The notes beneath the pieces are model-generated. The model made no database searches. It was not told the DNA's origin and saw nothing but the letters and a program-made list of their open reading frames with translations. From Methylobacterium hispanicum (lineage in GTDB: Bacteria; Pseudomonadota; Alphaproteobacteria; Rhizobiales; Beijerinckiaceae): DNA of 64,000 nt. Below are positions 16,759-25,320 of the stretch, in pieces. Made by a program: the position numbers and the translations under genes. Where the stretch lies: positions 1 to 64,000 of the forward strand of contig NZ_BPQO01000016.1 in assembly GCF_022179285.1 (NCBI RefSeq), written 5' to 3'. The first letter of the stretch is position 1, and each line of letters begins with the position of its first letter.

Positions 16759-17258
16759 GGGTGCTCGGTCTCCGGCCGCTCGGCCACGGCGGCGGTCTGG
16801 GCGGCGCGCCACGCGTCGAGGCGGTCGGCCAGTCCCGCATCGGTGAGCGCCAGCACGGCGGCGGCGAGGAGCGCCGCGTTGACGGCGCCCGCCCGGCCGA
16901 TGGCAAGCGTGCCGACCGGGATGCCGGCCGGCATCTGCACGATCGACAGCAGGCTGTCCTGGCCCGAGAGCGCCTTCGATTCCACGGGCACGCCGAAGAC
17001 CGGCAGGCTCGTCATCGCGGCGGCCATGCCGGGCAGGTGCGCGGCCCCGCCCGCGCCCGCGATCACCACGCGGAATCCCGCCGCCCGCGCGCCCTTGGCG
17101 AAGGCCACGAGCCGGTCCGGCGTGCGGTGGGCGGAGACGATGCGGGCGTCGTAGGCGACGCCCAGCGCGTCGAGGGTCTCGGCGGCGTTGCGCATGGTCG
17201 CCCAGTCGGACTGGGAGCCCATGATGATCGCCACGGGTGGCGCTGCCGGGTTGCTCAC
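16755..17258 (-). CDS. purE: 5-(carboxyamino)imidazole ribonucleotide mutase
   Basis: Converts N5-carboxyaminoimidazole ribonucleotide to the C4-carboxylated isomer in purine synthesis. The product is 167 residues, normal for class I PurE. Seen: AIIMGSQSDWATMRNAAETL, the active-site loop VSAHRTPDRL, IAGAGGAAHLPGM, and VPVESKALSGQDSLLSIVQMP. I chose GTG at 17258 because homology begins just after it; the longer frame upstream is Arg-rich. Forms a purE-purK operon with a 4-base overlap. Confidence 0.95.
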   Translation of the reverse strand: MSNPAAPPVAIIMGSQSDWATMRNAAETLDALGVAYDARIVSAHRTPDRLVAFAKGARAAGFRVVIAGAGGAAHLPGMAAAMTSLPVFGVPVESKALSGQDSLLSIVQMPAGIPVGTLAIGRAGAVNAALLAAAVLALTDAGLADRLDAWRAAQTAAVAERPETEHP

Positions 17259-17372
17259 ACGCGTGCTCTCGCGTTGGCGCCGGGTGGGTGAGCCCGGCCG
17301 AAGTCCGCCGTTACAGGCGTGCGCCCTGGCCCGCAAGCCATGCGCCCACGCGATCCACGGGCCGGCCCACCC

Positions 17373-17603
17373 TCAGGCGATGATGTCGGGGGTGATCTGG
17401 TCCTCGACGTAGGAGATGCGGTCGCGCAGCGTCAGCTTGCGCTTCTTCAGCCGCTGGATCTGGAGCTGGTCGGCGACGACGTTGCGTTCCAGAGCATCGA
17501 TCGCGCTGTCGAGGTCGCGGTGCTCCTCCTTGAGCCGGGCGAGCTCCGCGAGGAGGTCCCCCTGGTTGTCGTTCTGGCTCTCTTCGACCGACTCGACCGT
17601 CAT
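17373..17603 (-). CDS. DUF465 (YdcH-like) small helical protein
   Basis: Small protein of 76 residues, mostly a helical hairpin. Seen: ELARLKEEHRDLDSAIDALE followed by the family hallmark LQIQRLKKRKLTLRDRISYV, a Lys/Arg-rich second helix. Function is not established for the family. ATG at 17603 follows a G-rich sequence. A second DUF465 gene is transcribed divergently 172 bases away (17776), sharing the H-x-x-L-x-x-x-I and L-K-x-x-K-L pattern, so the two look like ancient paralogues. Confidence 0.85.
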   Translation of the reverse strand: MTVESVEESQNDNQGDLLAELARLKEEHRDLDSAIDALERNVVADQLQIQRLKKRKLTLRDRISYVEDQITPDIIA

Positions 17604-17775
17604 TGCCGCCCGCTGAAAACACGCACCGCGCCGCGCCCGAGGATGCGTCAGGCGTCCCCGCACGGCAACACAATCTCGCACCGCACCCGGAGCCGATCGA
17701 CGTGGTTTGCCTTCGACAGCCGGCAAAACCTGTGGCAGGTTGGGTGCGTCGGAACAAGGACAGGAGATTCGCCTC

Positions 17776-17958
17776 ATGTCGCTGCAGACGCATCTGAACC
17801 AACTCACCCGAAAGCACGAAGCCCTCGAGCGTGAGATTCAGGAAGCGATCCACAGGCCCTCGGCAAACGACCTTCACATCGCCGAGCTGAAGCGACGGAA
17901 ACTCCACCTCAAGGACGAGATCAACCGGCTCCAGGACACCGCCGGCACGCTGCACTGA
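17776..17958 (+). CDS. DUF465 (YdcH-like) small helical protein, second copy
   Basis: A 60-residue protein with the same two-helix design as its divergent neighbour: HLNQLTRKHEALEREIQEAI, then HIAELKRRKLHLKDEINRLQ. Cytoplasmic, with no signal peptide. I chose ATG at 17776, 9 bases after AGGAG, over an upstream in-frame start that would add an unrelated Arg/Pro-rich tail. It is followed by a strong intrinsic terminator at 17993. Function unknown. Confidence 0.85.
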   Translation: MSLQTHLNQLTRKHEALEREIQEAIHRPSANDLHIAELKRRKLHLKDEINRLQDTAGTLH

Positions 17959-17992
17959 GCCCCGGTTCACGCAACTATCCGGATCGACCCTG

Positions 17993-18020
17993 CCGCCGCG
18001 CCCGAAAGCGCGGCGGTTTT
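17993..18020 (+). terminator. intrinsic terminator after DUF465 gene
   Basis: Perfect 9-bp stem CCGCCGCGC / GCGCGGCGG with the 6-base loop CCGAAA, followed by TTTT. It lies 34 bases after the DUF465 stop and before the propionyl-CoA synthetase gene. Confidence 0.8.
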
Positions 18021-18108
18021 CGTTTCCGGCGGGCTGCCGCAGGCCGGTCGGCCTCTGCTAGAACAGGTGGGCCCGCCCCGAAGAGCGGTTTCGCCGAGGA
18101 AACGCCCC

Positions 18109-20034
18109 ATGACGTCCGCCAGCCTGCCCGGCCGCTATCCCGAGGTCTACGCCGCCGCGAGCCGCGATCCGGACGCCTTCTGGCTGGAGGCCGCCCGGGC
18201 GCTCGACTGGAACCGGCTGCCGGACCGCGCCTTCGATCCCGATTCGGGCCCCTACGGCCGCTGGTTCCCGGACGGCGAACTCAACGCCTGCCACAACGCG
18301 GTCGACCGGCACGCGGACGGGGGGCGCCGCGAGCAGGTCGCGATCCGCTACGATTCGCCGGTGACCGGCACGAAGCGCGCGATCACCTACGGGCAGTTGC
18401 AGGACGAGGTGGCGACGCTGGCCGCCGTGCTCGTCGATCTCGGCGTGAGGAAGGGCGACCGTGTCGTCATCTACATGCCCATGGTGCCGGAGGCGATGTT
18501 CGCCATGCTGGCCTGCGCGCGGCTCGGGGCGATCCACTCGGTCGTGTTCGGGGGCTTTGCCGCCAACGAGCTCGCCGTGCGCCTGGACGACGCCCGTCCG
18601 AAGGTCGTGCTGGCCGCCTCCTGCGGCATCGAGCCGAGCCGCACCGTCGCCTACAAGCCGCTCCTCGACGCCGCGATCGGGATGGCCGCGCACGCGCCGG
18701 ATTTCTGCCTGATCCTCCAGCGCCCGCAATGCGCCGCCGCCCTGGCCGAGGGGCGCGACCGCGACTGGGCCGAGGCGGTCGGCGCCGCCAGGGCGGCGGG
18801 GAAGCGGGCGGCGTGCGTGCCGGTCGCGGCAACCGACCCGCTCTACGTACTCTACACATCGGGCACGACCGGCAAGCCGAAGGGCGTGGTGCGCGACACC
18901 GGCGGGCAGCTGGTCTCGCTCGCCTGGACGATGCCGAACCTCTACGGCGTCCAGCCCGGCGAGACCTATTTCTGCGCCTCCGACATCGGCTGGGTGGTCG
19001 GCCACTGCTACATCGTCTACGCGCCGCTCCTGCACGGCTGCACCACGGTGCTGTACGAGGGCAAGCCCGTGGGCACGCCGGACGCGGGCGCGCTCTGGCG
19101 GGTCGTGGCCGAGACCGGCACGGTCTGCCTCTTCACCGCGCCGACCGCGCTCAGGGCGATCAAGAAGGAGGACCCGCGCGGCGCGCGCGTGGCCGACCAC
19201 GACCTCTCCGGCTTCCGCACCCTGTTCCTGGCGGGCGAGCGGGCGGACCCGGATTCCGTCGCCTGGGCCGAGCGGGTGCTCGAGCGGCCGGTGATCGACC
19301 ATTGGTGGCAGACCGAGACCGGCTGGCCGATCGCCGGCAACCCGGTCGGGCTCGGCCTGCTGCCGGTCAAGCACGGCAGCACCTGCGTGCCGATGCCGGG
19401 CTACCGGGTCGAGATCCTGGACGAGGGCGGCAAGCCGGTGCCGGCCGGCACGATGGGCACGATCGCGATCCGCCTGCCGCTGCCCCCGGGCTGCCTGCCG
19501 ACTCTCTGGGGCTCGGACGAGCGCATGCGCGCGAGCTACCTCGCGACCTTCCCGGGCTACTACGACACCTCGGACGCCGGCGTGATCGACGCGGACGGCT
19601 ACATCACGGTGCTCGGCCGCACCGACGACATCATCAACGTAGCGGGCCACCGGCTCTCGACGGGCGGCATGGAGGCGGTGCTGGCCAGCCATCCCGATGT
19701 GGCGGAATGCGCCGTCATCGGCGTCCGCGACGCGCTCAAAGGGGAGGTGCCCTGCGGCTTCGTGGTGCTGAAGGCCGACGTCGCGCGCGAGCCCGCCGAG
19801 ATCGAGCGGGAGCTCGTCGCCAAGGTGCGCGACGAGATCGGGCCGGTGGCGGCCTTCAAGCTGGCGCTGACGGTGCCGCGCCTGCCCAAGACCCGCTCCG
19901 GCAAGATCCTGCGCGCCACCATGAAGCGCATCGCCGACCACGAGCCCTGGACCATGCCGGCCACGATCGACGACGCGACGGCGCTCGACGAGATCGGCGC
20001 GCGCCTCGCGCAGCGGGGCGTCGGCGGCGCCTGA
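18109..20034 (+). CDS. prpE: propionyl-CoA synthetase (AMP-forming acyl-CoA synthetase)
   Basis: Activates propionate (or acetate) to its CoA thioester through an acyl-AMP intermediate. The product is 641 residues. Seen: the adenylate-forming P-loop YVLYTSGTTGKPKGVVRDTG at about residues 244-263, the HWWQTETGWPIAGN motif, the hinge LGRTDDIINVAGHRLSTGGM, and the C-terminal catalytic lysine in LPKTRSGKILRATMK. The short N-terminal domain and the VVRDTGG segment suit PrpE rather than Acs. GAGGA precedes ATG 18109. In methylotrophs with the ethylmalonyl-CoA pathway, propionyl-CoA feeds methylmalonyl-CoA and succinyl-CoA. Confidence 0.88.
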   Translation: MTSASLPGRYPEVYAAASRDPDAFWLEAARALDWNRLPDRAFDPDSGPYGRWFPDGELNACHNAVDRHADGGRREQVAIRYDSPVTGTKRAITYGQLQDEVATLAAVLVDLGVRKGDRVVIYMPMVPEAMFAMLACARLGAIHSVVFGGFAANELAVRLDDARPKVVLAASCGIEPSRTVAYKPLLDAAIGMAAHAPDFCLILQRPQCAAALAEGRDRDWAEAVGAARAAGKRAACVPVAATDPLYVLYTSGTTGKPKGVVRDTGGQLVSLAWTMPNLYGVQPGETYFCASDIGWVVGHCYIVYAPLLHGCTTVLYEGKPVGTPDAGALWRVVAETGTVCLFTAPTALRAIKKEDPRGARVADHDLSGFRTLFLAGERADPDSVAWAERVLERPVIDHWWQTETGWPIAGNPVGLGLLPVKHGSTCVPMPGYRVEILDEGGKPVPAGTMGTIAIRLPLPPGCLPTLWGSDERMRASYLATFPGYYDTSDAGVIDADGYITVLGRTDDIINVAGHRLSTGGMEAVLASHPDVAECAVIGVRDALKGEVPCGFVVLKADVAREPAEIERELVAKVRDEIGPVAAFKLALTVPRLPKTRSGKILRATMKRIADHEPWTMPATIDDATALDEIGARLAQRGVGGA

Positions 20035-20116
20035 CGCCGCCCCGCCATGCCGCCGGCCGACTGGCATACCGGGTACCTCCGCGACAGATAGGGTCGGTCC
20101 ATCCGGAGCGCCCTTC

Positions 20117-21235
20117 ATGACCGCACGCCTGTTCGAACCGCTCACGCTCGACGGCCTGACCCTCGACAACCGCATCCTGATCGCGCCGATGTGCCAGTAC
20201 TCGGCCCGCGACGGGCAGGCGACCGACTGGCACATGATGCATCTCGGGCAGCTCGCCATGTCGGGCGCCGGGCTGCTGACGCTGGAGGCGACCGCCGTCT
20301 CGCCCGAGGCGCGCATCACCGCCTGGGACCTCGGCCTCTACGACGACGGCTGCGAGCGGGCGCTCGCGCGCGTCCTCGACGCGGTGCGGGACTACGCGCC
20401 GATCCCGGTCTGCATCCAGATCGCGCATGCGGGCCGGAAGGCGTCGAGCGAGGCGCCCTGGACCGGCGGCGCGCAGATCCCGCCCGAGCACCCCTACGGC
20501 TGGCGCACCGAGGCGCCCTCGGCCGTCCCGCACGCGGAGGGCGAGGTGGCGCCCCACGCCCTCGACGCCGCCGACCTGAAGCGGGTGCGCGAGGATTTCG
20601 TGGCGACGGCGAAGCGCGCGGTGCGCCTCGGGATCGAGGCGGTCGAGCTGCACGGCGCCCACGGCTACCTGCTGCACCAGTTCCTCTCGCCCCTCGCGAA
20701 CAAGCGCACGGACCAGTACGGCGGCAGCCTCCAGAACCGGATGCGCTTCCCGCTGGAGATCTACGACGCCGTGCGTCAGGCGGTGCCCGCGGGCAGCCCC
20801 GTCTGGCTGCGCGTCTCGGCGACCGACTGGGTCGAGGACGGCTGGGACCTCGAGGAGACCCTCGCGCTGGCGCAGGCCCTGAAGGCGGCGGGCTCGCCCG
20901 CGCTCCACGTCTCGACGGGCGGCGTCTCCCCGAAGCAGGCGATCACCCTCGGGCCGGGCTACCAGGTGCCCTTCGCCGAGCGGATCAAGGCGGAGACGGG
21001 GCTCGCCACCATCGCGGTCGGCCTGATCACCGAGGCCGAGCAGGCGGAGGCCATCCTGCGCGAGGGACGGGCGGACGCGATCTCGCTCGCCCGCGCCATG
21101 CTCTACGACCCGCGCTGGCCCTGGCACGCGGCGGCCGAACTCGGCGCGCAGGTCCGCGCCCCGAAGCAGTACTGGCGCTCCCAGCCGCGCGCGTACAAGG
21201 ACCTGTTCAAGGACACCGCCTTCGGCCAGCGCTGA
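20117..21235 (+). CDS. NADH:flavin oxidoreductase, old yellow enzyme family
   Basis: FMN-dependent ene-reductase of 372 residues that reduces activated C=C bonds with NAD(P)H. Seen: N-terminal ILIAPMCQYSARDGQ with the Cys typical of the YqjM-type OYE subgroup, IQIAHAGRKAS, the substrate-binding segment ELHGAHGYLLHQFLSPLANK followed by RTDQYGGSLQNR, and a C-terminal FMN phosphate site VGLITEAEQAE...ISLARAML. Physiological substrate unknown. It lies 82 bases after prpE on the same strand and may share its transcript. Confidence 0.9.
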   Translation: MTARLFEPLTLDGLTLDNRILIAPMCQYSARDGQATDWHMMHLGQLAMSGAGLLTLEATAVSPEARITAWDLGLYDDGCERALARVLDAVRDYAPIPVCIQIAHAGRKASSEAPWTGGAQIPPEHPYGWRTEAPSAVPHAEGEVAPHALDAADLKRVREDFVATAKRAVRLGIEAVELHGAHGYLLHQFLSPLANKRTDQYGGSLQNRMRFPLEIYDAVRQAVPAGSPVWLRVSATDWVEDGWDLEETLALAQALKAAGSPALHVSTGGVSPKQAITLGPGYQVPFAERIKAETGLATIAVGLITEAEQAEAILREGRADAISLARAMLYDPRWPWHAAAELGAQVRAPKQYWRSQPRAYKDLFKDTAFGQR

Positions 21236-21253
21236 GACGGCGGGCGGCGGCGT

Positions 21254-22030
21254 CTACCGCGCCACCGCCCCCACCATTGGCCCGAGCGGGCGGCTCAGGT
21301 CGCTGCGGCCGAGGTTCGGCGCGTAGAGGCTCGACACGCTGCCGTCCAGGAACAGCGCGTTGCGGCAGCCCAGGTCGTCCCGGAACAGGCGCGCGAAGGC
21401 GCCGAAGGTCACCGGCCGCTCCGAGATCGCGAAGACCGCGGTGCGGCCGTCGTCGCGCGTGCCGACCCCGTTGCGGATCTTCTGGGACGGACCGTCCGCC
21501 GAGATCTTCGGGTGGATCTGGCCGTCGATCACCAGCATCGGGCCGGATTGCGTGGCGAAATCGGGCTTGACCTTCGCCTTGAGGTAGCGGGCGGTGTCGA
21601 GCACGCCCGCGCGCTCGCCCTTCACGTAGAACACGCCGTTGGGCTTGAGATGAAAGTTGCCCGGCCCGTTCGCGGTCGAGACCGGCTTCATCTCGCGCCC
21701 GTCCTCGACGTAGAGCCCGACCGGCGCCTGGCCCTTGTCGTACATGCCGGCATTCATGGCGAAGCTCAGGCCCGCGCCCTGCCGCGCCGCGAGGCTGCCG
21801 AGCGAGGCGTAGGGCAGGCCGTCGGCACCCAGCCAGAACAGGCGCACGCGCTGGCGCCGCAGGTCCACCGTGCAGACCGTGAAGCTCTCGCCCTGGGCCT
21901 GAACCGCCGCGCAGGGGGCGCCCGCCCGCGCGGCGTCCGGCGCGGCCACGGCCGGCGCCGCCGCCGGTGCGGCGAGCAGCGATCCGACGAGGCCGGCTGC
22001 CGCCAGGCGGACAGGTGCGCGGTGGAGCAT
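21254..22030 (-). CDS. phosphodiester glycosidase family protein (DUF2233), exported
   Basis: A 258-residue exported protein. Seen: an N-terminal signal peptide (AAAGLVGSLLAAPAAAPAVA, cleavage near residue 30), then the NAGPA/DUF2233 core with SFAMNAGMYDKGQAPVGLYV, NFHLKPNGVFYV, ATQSGPMLVIDGQIHP, RNGVGTRDDGRTAVFAIS, and a C-terminal CRNALFLDGSVSSLYAPN, which carries the conserved Asp-Gly. Family members hydrolyse phosphodiester-linked sugars; the substrate here is unknown. It converges on the OYE gene. Confidence 0.85.
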   Translation of the reverse strand: MLHRAPVRLAAAGLVGSLLAAPAAAPAVAAPDAARAGAPCAAVQAQGESFTVCTVDLRRQRVRLFWLGADGLPYASLGSLAARQGAGLSFAMNAGMYDKGQAPVGLYVEDGREMKPVSTANGPGNFHLKPNGVFYVKGERAGVLDTARYLKAKVKPDFATQSGPMLVIDGQIHPKISADGPSQKIRNGVGTRDDGRTAVFAISERPVTFGAFARLFRDDLGCRNALFLDGSVSSLYAPNLGRSDLSRPLGPMVGAVAR

Positions 22031-22251
22031 GATCGAGGGATCCCAGGAGCGGCCGGAGGGTCCGCAAGCTGGGCCGGTTCCTCACGCCAAAAGACGGCGG
22101 CTTTCGGGCCCTCCGCCGTCGCGCGCCCCGCCAGAACACGAATCTTTGAGCCCCGCGGACCGATCTCTCGCGGAGGGGTCACGAACCGTCGCGGGCTCCT
22201 GCACGTTTCAGGTGGCGTAGGGGCATTCTCAGGTTGGTCTCGGAGAATCAG

Positions 22252-22734
22252 ATGAAGCGGGTTGTTCTCGCATCCAGCCTCGCGCTCGGCGCGCTCGCGA
22301 TGGTCCCGGCCTCCGCCGACGCGCGCGGGTTCGGCGGGGGCTTCCACGGCGGCGGCTTCCACGGCGGCGGCTTCGGCGGCTTCCGTGGCGGCGGGTTCGG
22401 CGGTTTCCGCGGCGGCGGGTTCGGCTACCGCGGCGCAGGCTTCGGCGGCGGCTGGCGCGGCGGTTACGGCGGCTGGCGCGGCGGCTATTACGGCGGCGGC
22501 TGGCGCCGCGGCTACGGCTACGGCCTCGGGGGGCTCGGCCTCGGCGTGGGACTCGGCCTCGCGGCCGGCGGTCTCTACGGCGGATACGGCTACGGCTACC
22601 CCGCCTACGGGTACGGCTACGCCCCGGTCGGCTACGGCGCCTACGATTACGGCTACGGCGGGTGCTACACCGTCCCGCGCGTGCGCTGGACGCCCTACGG
22701 CTACCGCCGGGTGCTGGTGGAACGCTGCTACTGA
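22252..22734 (+). CDS. glycine/tyrosine-rich exported protein
   Basis: A 160-residue low-complexity secreted protein. Seen: signal peptide VVLASSLALGALAMVPASADA, then about 55 residues built of GGF and GGGFHGG repeats, a GGWRGGYGG block, a more hydrophobic LGGLGLGVGLGLAAGGLYGG run, a GYGYP/GYGYA block, and a Cys-containing tail (GGCYTVPRVRW ... VERCY) that could form a disulfide. Such proteins are widespread in Methylobacterium and other Rhizobiales and are thought to be envelope-associated; function unknown. GGAG lies 7 bases before the ATG, and a strong terminator follows. Confidence 0.75.
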   Translation: MKRVVLASSLALGALAMVPASADARGFGGGFHGGGFHGGGFGGFRGGGFGGFRGGGFGYRGAGFGGGWRGGYGGWRGGYYGGGWRRGYGYGLGGLGLGVGLGLAAGGLYGGYGYGYPAYGYGYAPVGYGAYDYGYGGCYTVPRVRWTPYGYRRVLVERCY

Positions 22735-22764
22735 CACCGAAGCGGCGTCCGCACACGATCCGGA

Positions 22765-22787
22765 GGGCCGCCCGCGGGCGGCCCTTT
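22765..22787 (+). terminator. intrinsic terminator after glycine-rich protein gene
   Basis: Perfect 9-bp stem GGGCCGCCC / GGGCGGCCC with a 2-base centre and a TTT run. It sits between two convergent genes and, because the stem is near-symmetric, could serve only the rightward transcript, where the T run follows. Confidence 0.7.
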
Positions 22788-22817
22788 CTCGTCGCGCACC
22801 GTGGCGGAATGGCTGCG

Positions 22818-23222
22818 TCAGCGGCTCCCCCGCATCTCGTCGCGCCGCATCGGCATCGCGTCGATCGTCGCGAACAGACGCTCGGGTGCGACCGGTTCGG
22901 TCGCGGTCAGTTTCGGCCCGCCGTCCTTGCCGATCAGCACGGCGCGGAACGCCCGGTCCGGCAGGCCGAGGCGGCGCCGGAGCGCGGACGCGTCGGCACC
23001 CGCGCCGACCGCCTCGACGACGACGAGATCCCGCTCCCGCAGCCCCGCGCGGGCCGACGCGAGGGCCTCGCGCTGCGCCAGCAGGGCCGGGTCCCGCGCC
23101 TCAGGTGCCGCGACCACGAGGATCCGGGCCTGTCCCCGATGGGCCGCGAGCGGATCGGAGGCGGCCGACCCGTCCGCACCGAGCGCGAGCGCGAGGGCAA
23201 GTCCGAGGGTGAGGGGCCGCAT
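22818..23222 (-). CDS. DUF4174 domain exported protein
   Basis: A 134-residue protein with a cleavable signal peptide (PLTLGLALALALGADGSAAS). The mature part fits DUF4174: RILVVAAPEARDPALLAQRE, LRERDLVVVEAV, and FRAVLIGKDGGPKL near the C-terminal half, with an APERLFATIDAMPMRRDEM tail. The fold is thought to be thioredoxin-like but no CxxC is present. GGAG lies 7 bases upstream of ATG 23222. Role unknown. Confidence 0.8.
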   Translation of the reverse strand: MRPLTLGLALALALGADGSAASDPLAAHRGQARILVVAAPEARDPALLAQREALASARAGLRERDLVVVEAVGAGADASALRRRLGLPDRAFRAVLIGKDGGPKLTATEPVAPERLFATIDAMPMRRDEMRGSR

Positions 23223-23311
23223 GTCGGTCTCCGGATGGCGGTTCGTCGGACCGAGACAACGCGCGAGAGCCGGTGAGGCGCCGCCGCGTGCGGATCGGGT
23301 TTTCCGGCCGG

Positions 23312-23358
23312 ATTGGCCAGCCGGGTTTGCCAGCCGGGTTTGCCAGCCGGGTTTGCCA
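23312..23358 (+). repeat. 13-bp tandem repeat
   Basis: Three full units at 23312-23324, 23325-23337 and 23338-23350, the last two reading GTTTGCCAGCCGG, plus a partial unit to 23358. The repeat sits 64 bases upstream of the oxidoreductase start and 90 bases from the divergent DUF4174 start, so within the intergenic promoter region. The 13-bp period is not a multiple of three, which fits a non-coding array. Confidence 0.85.
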
Positions 23359-23421
23359 TGGGCGGCACACGGTCCAGATTGACCGGACGATCGGGATTCC
23401 GAGCCAGCAGGAGAAGCCGTG

Positions 23422-24435
23422 ATGGCCGCCATGAACCGTCGCATCGTGCTCGCCTCGCGCCCGCACGGCGAGCCGACGCCCGCACATTTCCGCATGGAGG
23501 AGGCTCGGGTGCCGACGCCGCGGGAGGGCGAGATCCTGCTGCGCACCCGCTGGCTCTCCCTCGACCCCTACATGCGCGGGCGCATGAGCGCCGCGAAGTC
23601 CTACGCCCAGCCGGTGGCCATCGGCGAGCCGATGGTCGGCGGGACGGTGAGCGAGGTGGTGCAGTCCAACAACCCGGACTACGCGGTGGGCGAGCTGGTC
23701 TCGGCCTACGGGGGATGGCAGGACTACGCGATCTCGGACGGTCGCGGCCTGCACCGGCTGCCCCCTGGGCTACCGCCGACGACGGCGCTCGGCATCCTCG
23801 GCATGCCCGGCATGACGGCCTATACGGGGCTTCTCACCATCGGTCGGCCGAAGGCGGGCGAGACCGTGGTGGTCGCAGCCGCCGCCGGCCCGGTGGGCTC
23901 GCTCGTCGGCCAGATCGCCCGCCTCAAGGGCGCCCGGGCGGTCGGCATCGCGGGCGGACCGGACAAGTGCCGCTACCTCACCGAGACGCTCGGCTTCGAC
24001 GCCGCGCTCGACCACCGCGCCGACGACTTCGCCGACGCGCTGGCGGCCGCCTGCCCGAAGGGCATCGACGTCTATTTCGAGAATGTCGGCGGCGCGGTCT
24101 TCGAGGCGGTGCTGCCGCTCCTCAACGACTTCGCCCGGGTGCCGGTCTGCGGGCTGGTCTCCGGCTACAACGCCACCGAGCTGCCGCCCGGGCCCGACCG
24201 GCTGCCGACGCTGATGCGCACGATCCTCACCAAGCGCCTGCACCTGCAGGGCTTCATCGTCTGGGACTTCGCCGACCAGCAGGAGGCCTTCGTCCGCGAC
24301 GTCGGCGGCTGGCTCGCCGAGGGCAAGGTCCGCCACCGCGAGGACGTCGTCGAGGGCCTGGAACGGGCGCCGGAAGCCTTCATCGGCATGCTGCGGGGCC
24401 GGAATTTCGGCAAGCTCGTCGTGCACGTCGCCTGA
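23422..24435 (+). CDS. NADP-dependent oxidoreductase (CurA/PTGR-like MDR family)
   Basis: Zinc-free medium-chain dehydrogenase/reductase of 337 residues, related to curcumin reductase and prostaglandin 15-keto reductase, reducing enone double bonds with NADPH. Seen: LDPYMRGRMSAAKSYAQPVA, the Rossmann segment VVVAAAAGPVGSLVGQIARL, KGIDVYFENVGGAVFEAVLP, CGLVSGYNATE, and QGFIVWDF. No zinc-binding cysteines of alcohol dehydrogenases. ATG 23422 follows AGGAG by 8 bases; the adjacent GTG at 23419 is less likely. Physiological substrate unknown. Confidence 0.88.
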   Translation: MAAMNRRIVLASRPHGEPTPAHFRMEEARVPTPREGEILLRTRWLSLDPYMRGRMSAAKSYAQPVAIGEPMVGGTVSEVVQSNNPDYAVGELVSAYGGWQDYAISDGRGLHRLPPGLPPTTALGILGMPGMTAYTGLLTIGRPKAGETVVVAAAAGPVGSLVGQIARLKGARAVGIAGGPDKCRYLTETLGFDAALDHRADDFADALAAACPKGIDVYFENVGGAVFEAVLPLLNDFARVPVCGLVSGYNATELPPGPDRLPTLMRTILTKRLHLQGFIVWDFADQQEAFVRDVGGWLAEGKVRHREDVVEGLERAPEAFIGMLRGRNFGKLVVHVA

Positions 24436-24489
24436 ATCGCCGGCCGTCCGTCCCCGGGGCGCCGGGGCGGGCGGCTTGCCGGCTTTCTC

Positions 24490-24504
24490 GAACAAAGATA
24501 GAAC
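24490..24504 (+). promoter_or_regulatory. LexA operator (alphaproteobacterial SOS box)
   Basis: GAAC-AAAGATA-GAAC, an exact GAAC-N7-GAAC direct repeat, which is the established LexA-binding motif of alphaproteobacteria. It lies 142 bases upstream of the ssb start codon in the 210-base gap, so ssb is probably in the SOS regulon. Confidence 0.75.
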
Positions 24505-24645
24505 ATCACCGCGACCCGCGCCGCATGTGTTTACCGGGAACAAGGGCCCGCCCCGCGTTGCGGCGGCCGCTCCCGGGGCTCATCAAGGACCGGCCCGGGC
24601 TCGTGAGACGAACGCCCAGTGAGATCGGAACGGTAGGAGAGAGCG

Positions 24646-25182
24646 ATGGCGGGCAGCGTGAACAAGGTGATCCTGGTGGGCAATCTCGGGCGCGACCCCG
24701 AGACGCGCCGCCTCGGATCGGGTGATCCGGTCGTGAACCTCCGGCTCGCCACCTCCGAGACCTGGAAGGACAAGGCCTCCGGCGAGCGCAAGGAGCGCAC
24801 CGAGTGGCACTCGGTGGTGATCTACAACGAGAACCTCGCCCGCGTGGCCGAGCAGTACCTGCGCAAGGGCTCGAAGGTCTACATCGAGGGATCGCTCCAG
24901 ACCCGGAAGTGGACGGACAATTCGGGCGTCGAGAAGTACACGACCGAGGTGGTGCTCCAGCGCTTCCGCGGCGAGATGACCATCCTCGACGGGCGCGGCG
25001 GCGGTGGCGGCGACTTCGCCTCGGACGAGGAGGGCGGCGGCGGACAGGTCAGCCGCGGCGGCGATTTCGGCGGCGGCCGCGCGCAGGGCGGCGAGCGGGG
25101 CGGCGAGCGCAGGCCGGCGCCCGCCAGCGGCGGCGGCGGCTCGCGCGGCAACTACGACCTCGACGACGACATCCCGTTCTAG
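24646..25182 (+). CDS. ssb: single-stranded DNA-binding protein
   Basis: Coats single-stranded DNA during replication, recombination and repair. The product is 178 residues. Seen: the N-terminal OB fold, residues 4-110, beginning VNKVILVGNLGRDPETRRL and containing ERTEWHSVVIYNENLARV and LRKGSKVYIEGSLQTRKW; then a Gly/Arg-rich linker, and the protein-recruiting acidic tip DLDDDIPF. GTAGGAGAG precedes the ATG. A LexA box lies upstream and an intrinsic terminator follows, so it is a single-gene unit. Confidence 0.96.
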   Translation: MAGSVNKVILVGNLGRDPETRRLGSGDPVVNLRLATSETWKDKASGERKERTEWHSVVIYNENLARVAEQYLRKGSKVYIEGSLQTRKWTDNSGVEKYTTEVVLQRFRGEMTILDGRGGGGGDFASDEEGGGGQVSRGGDFGGGRAQGGERGGERRPAPASGGGGSRGNYDLDDDIPF

Positions 25183-25206
25183 GCCGCTCCCCCGAGAGGC
25201 CGGCCC

Positions 25207-25239
25207 CGGCCCGGATCGCGAGATCCGGGCCGTTTTTTT
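25207..25239 (+). terminator. intrinsic terminator of ssb
   Basis: Perfect 11-bp stem CGGCCCGGATC / GATCCGGGCCG with a GCGA tetraloop and seven Ts. The strongest intrinsic terminator in the window. Confidence 0.92.
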
Positions 25240-25320
25240 GTCCGCGTCCGGACACGGGGCGCGGCGGAACCGCGATGGCGGGCGCCCCGTTCCCGCCGCG
25301 CAGGTGGAACGGAGCCGGGG

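Noticed and set aside
23312..23358. CRISPR-like array
   Set aside because: Units are directly adjacent with no spacers, and 13 bases is far too short. Same reasoning for the 15-bp and 18-bp arrays.
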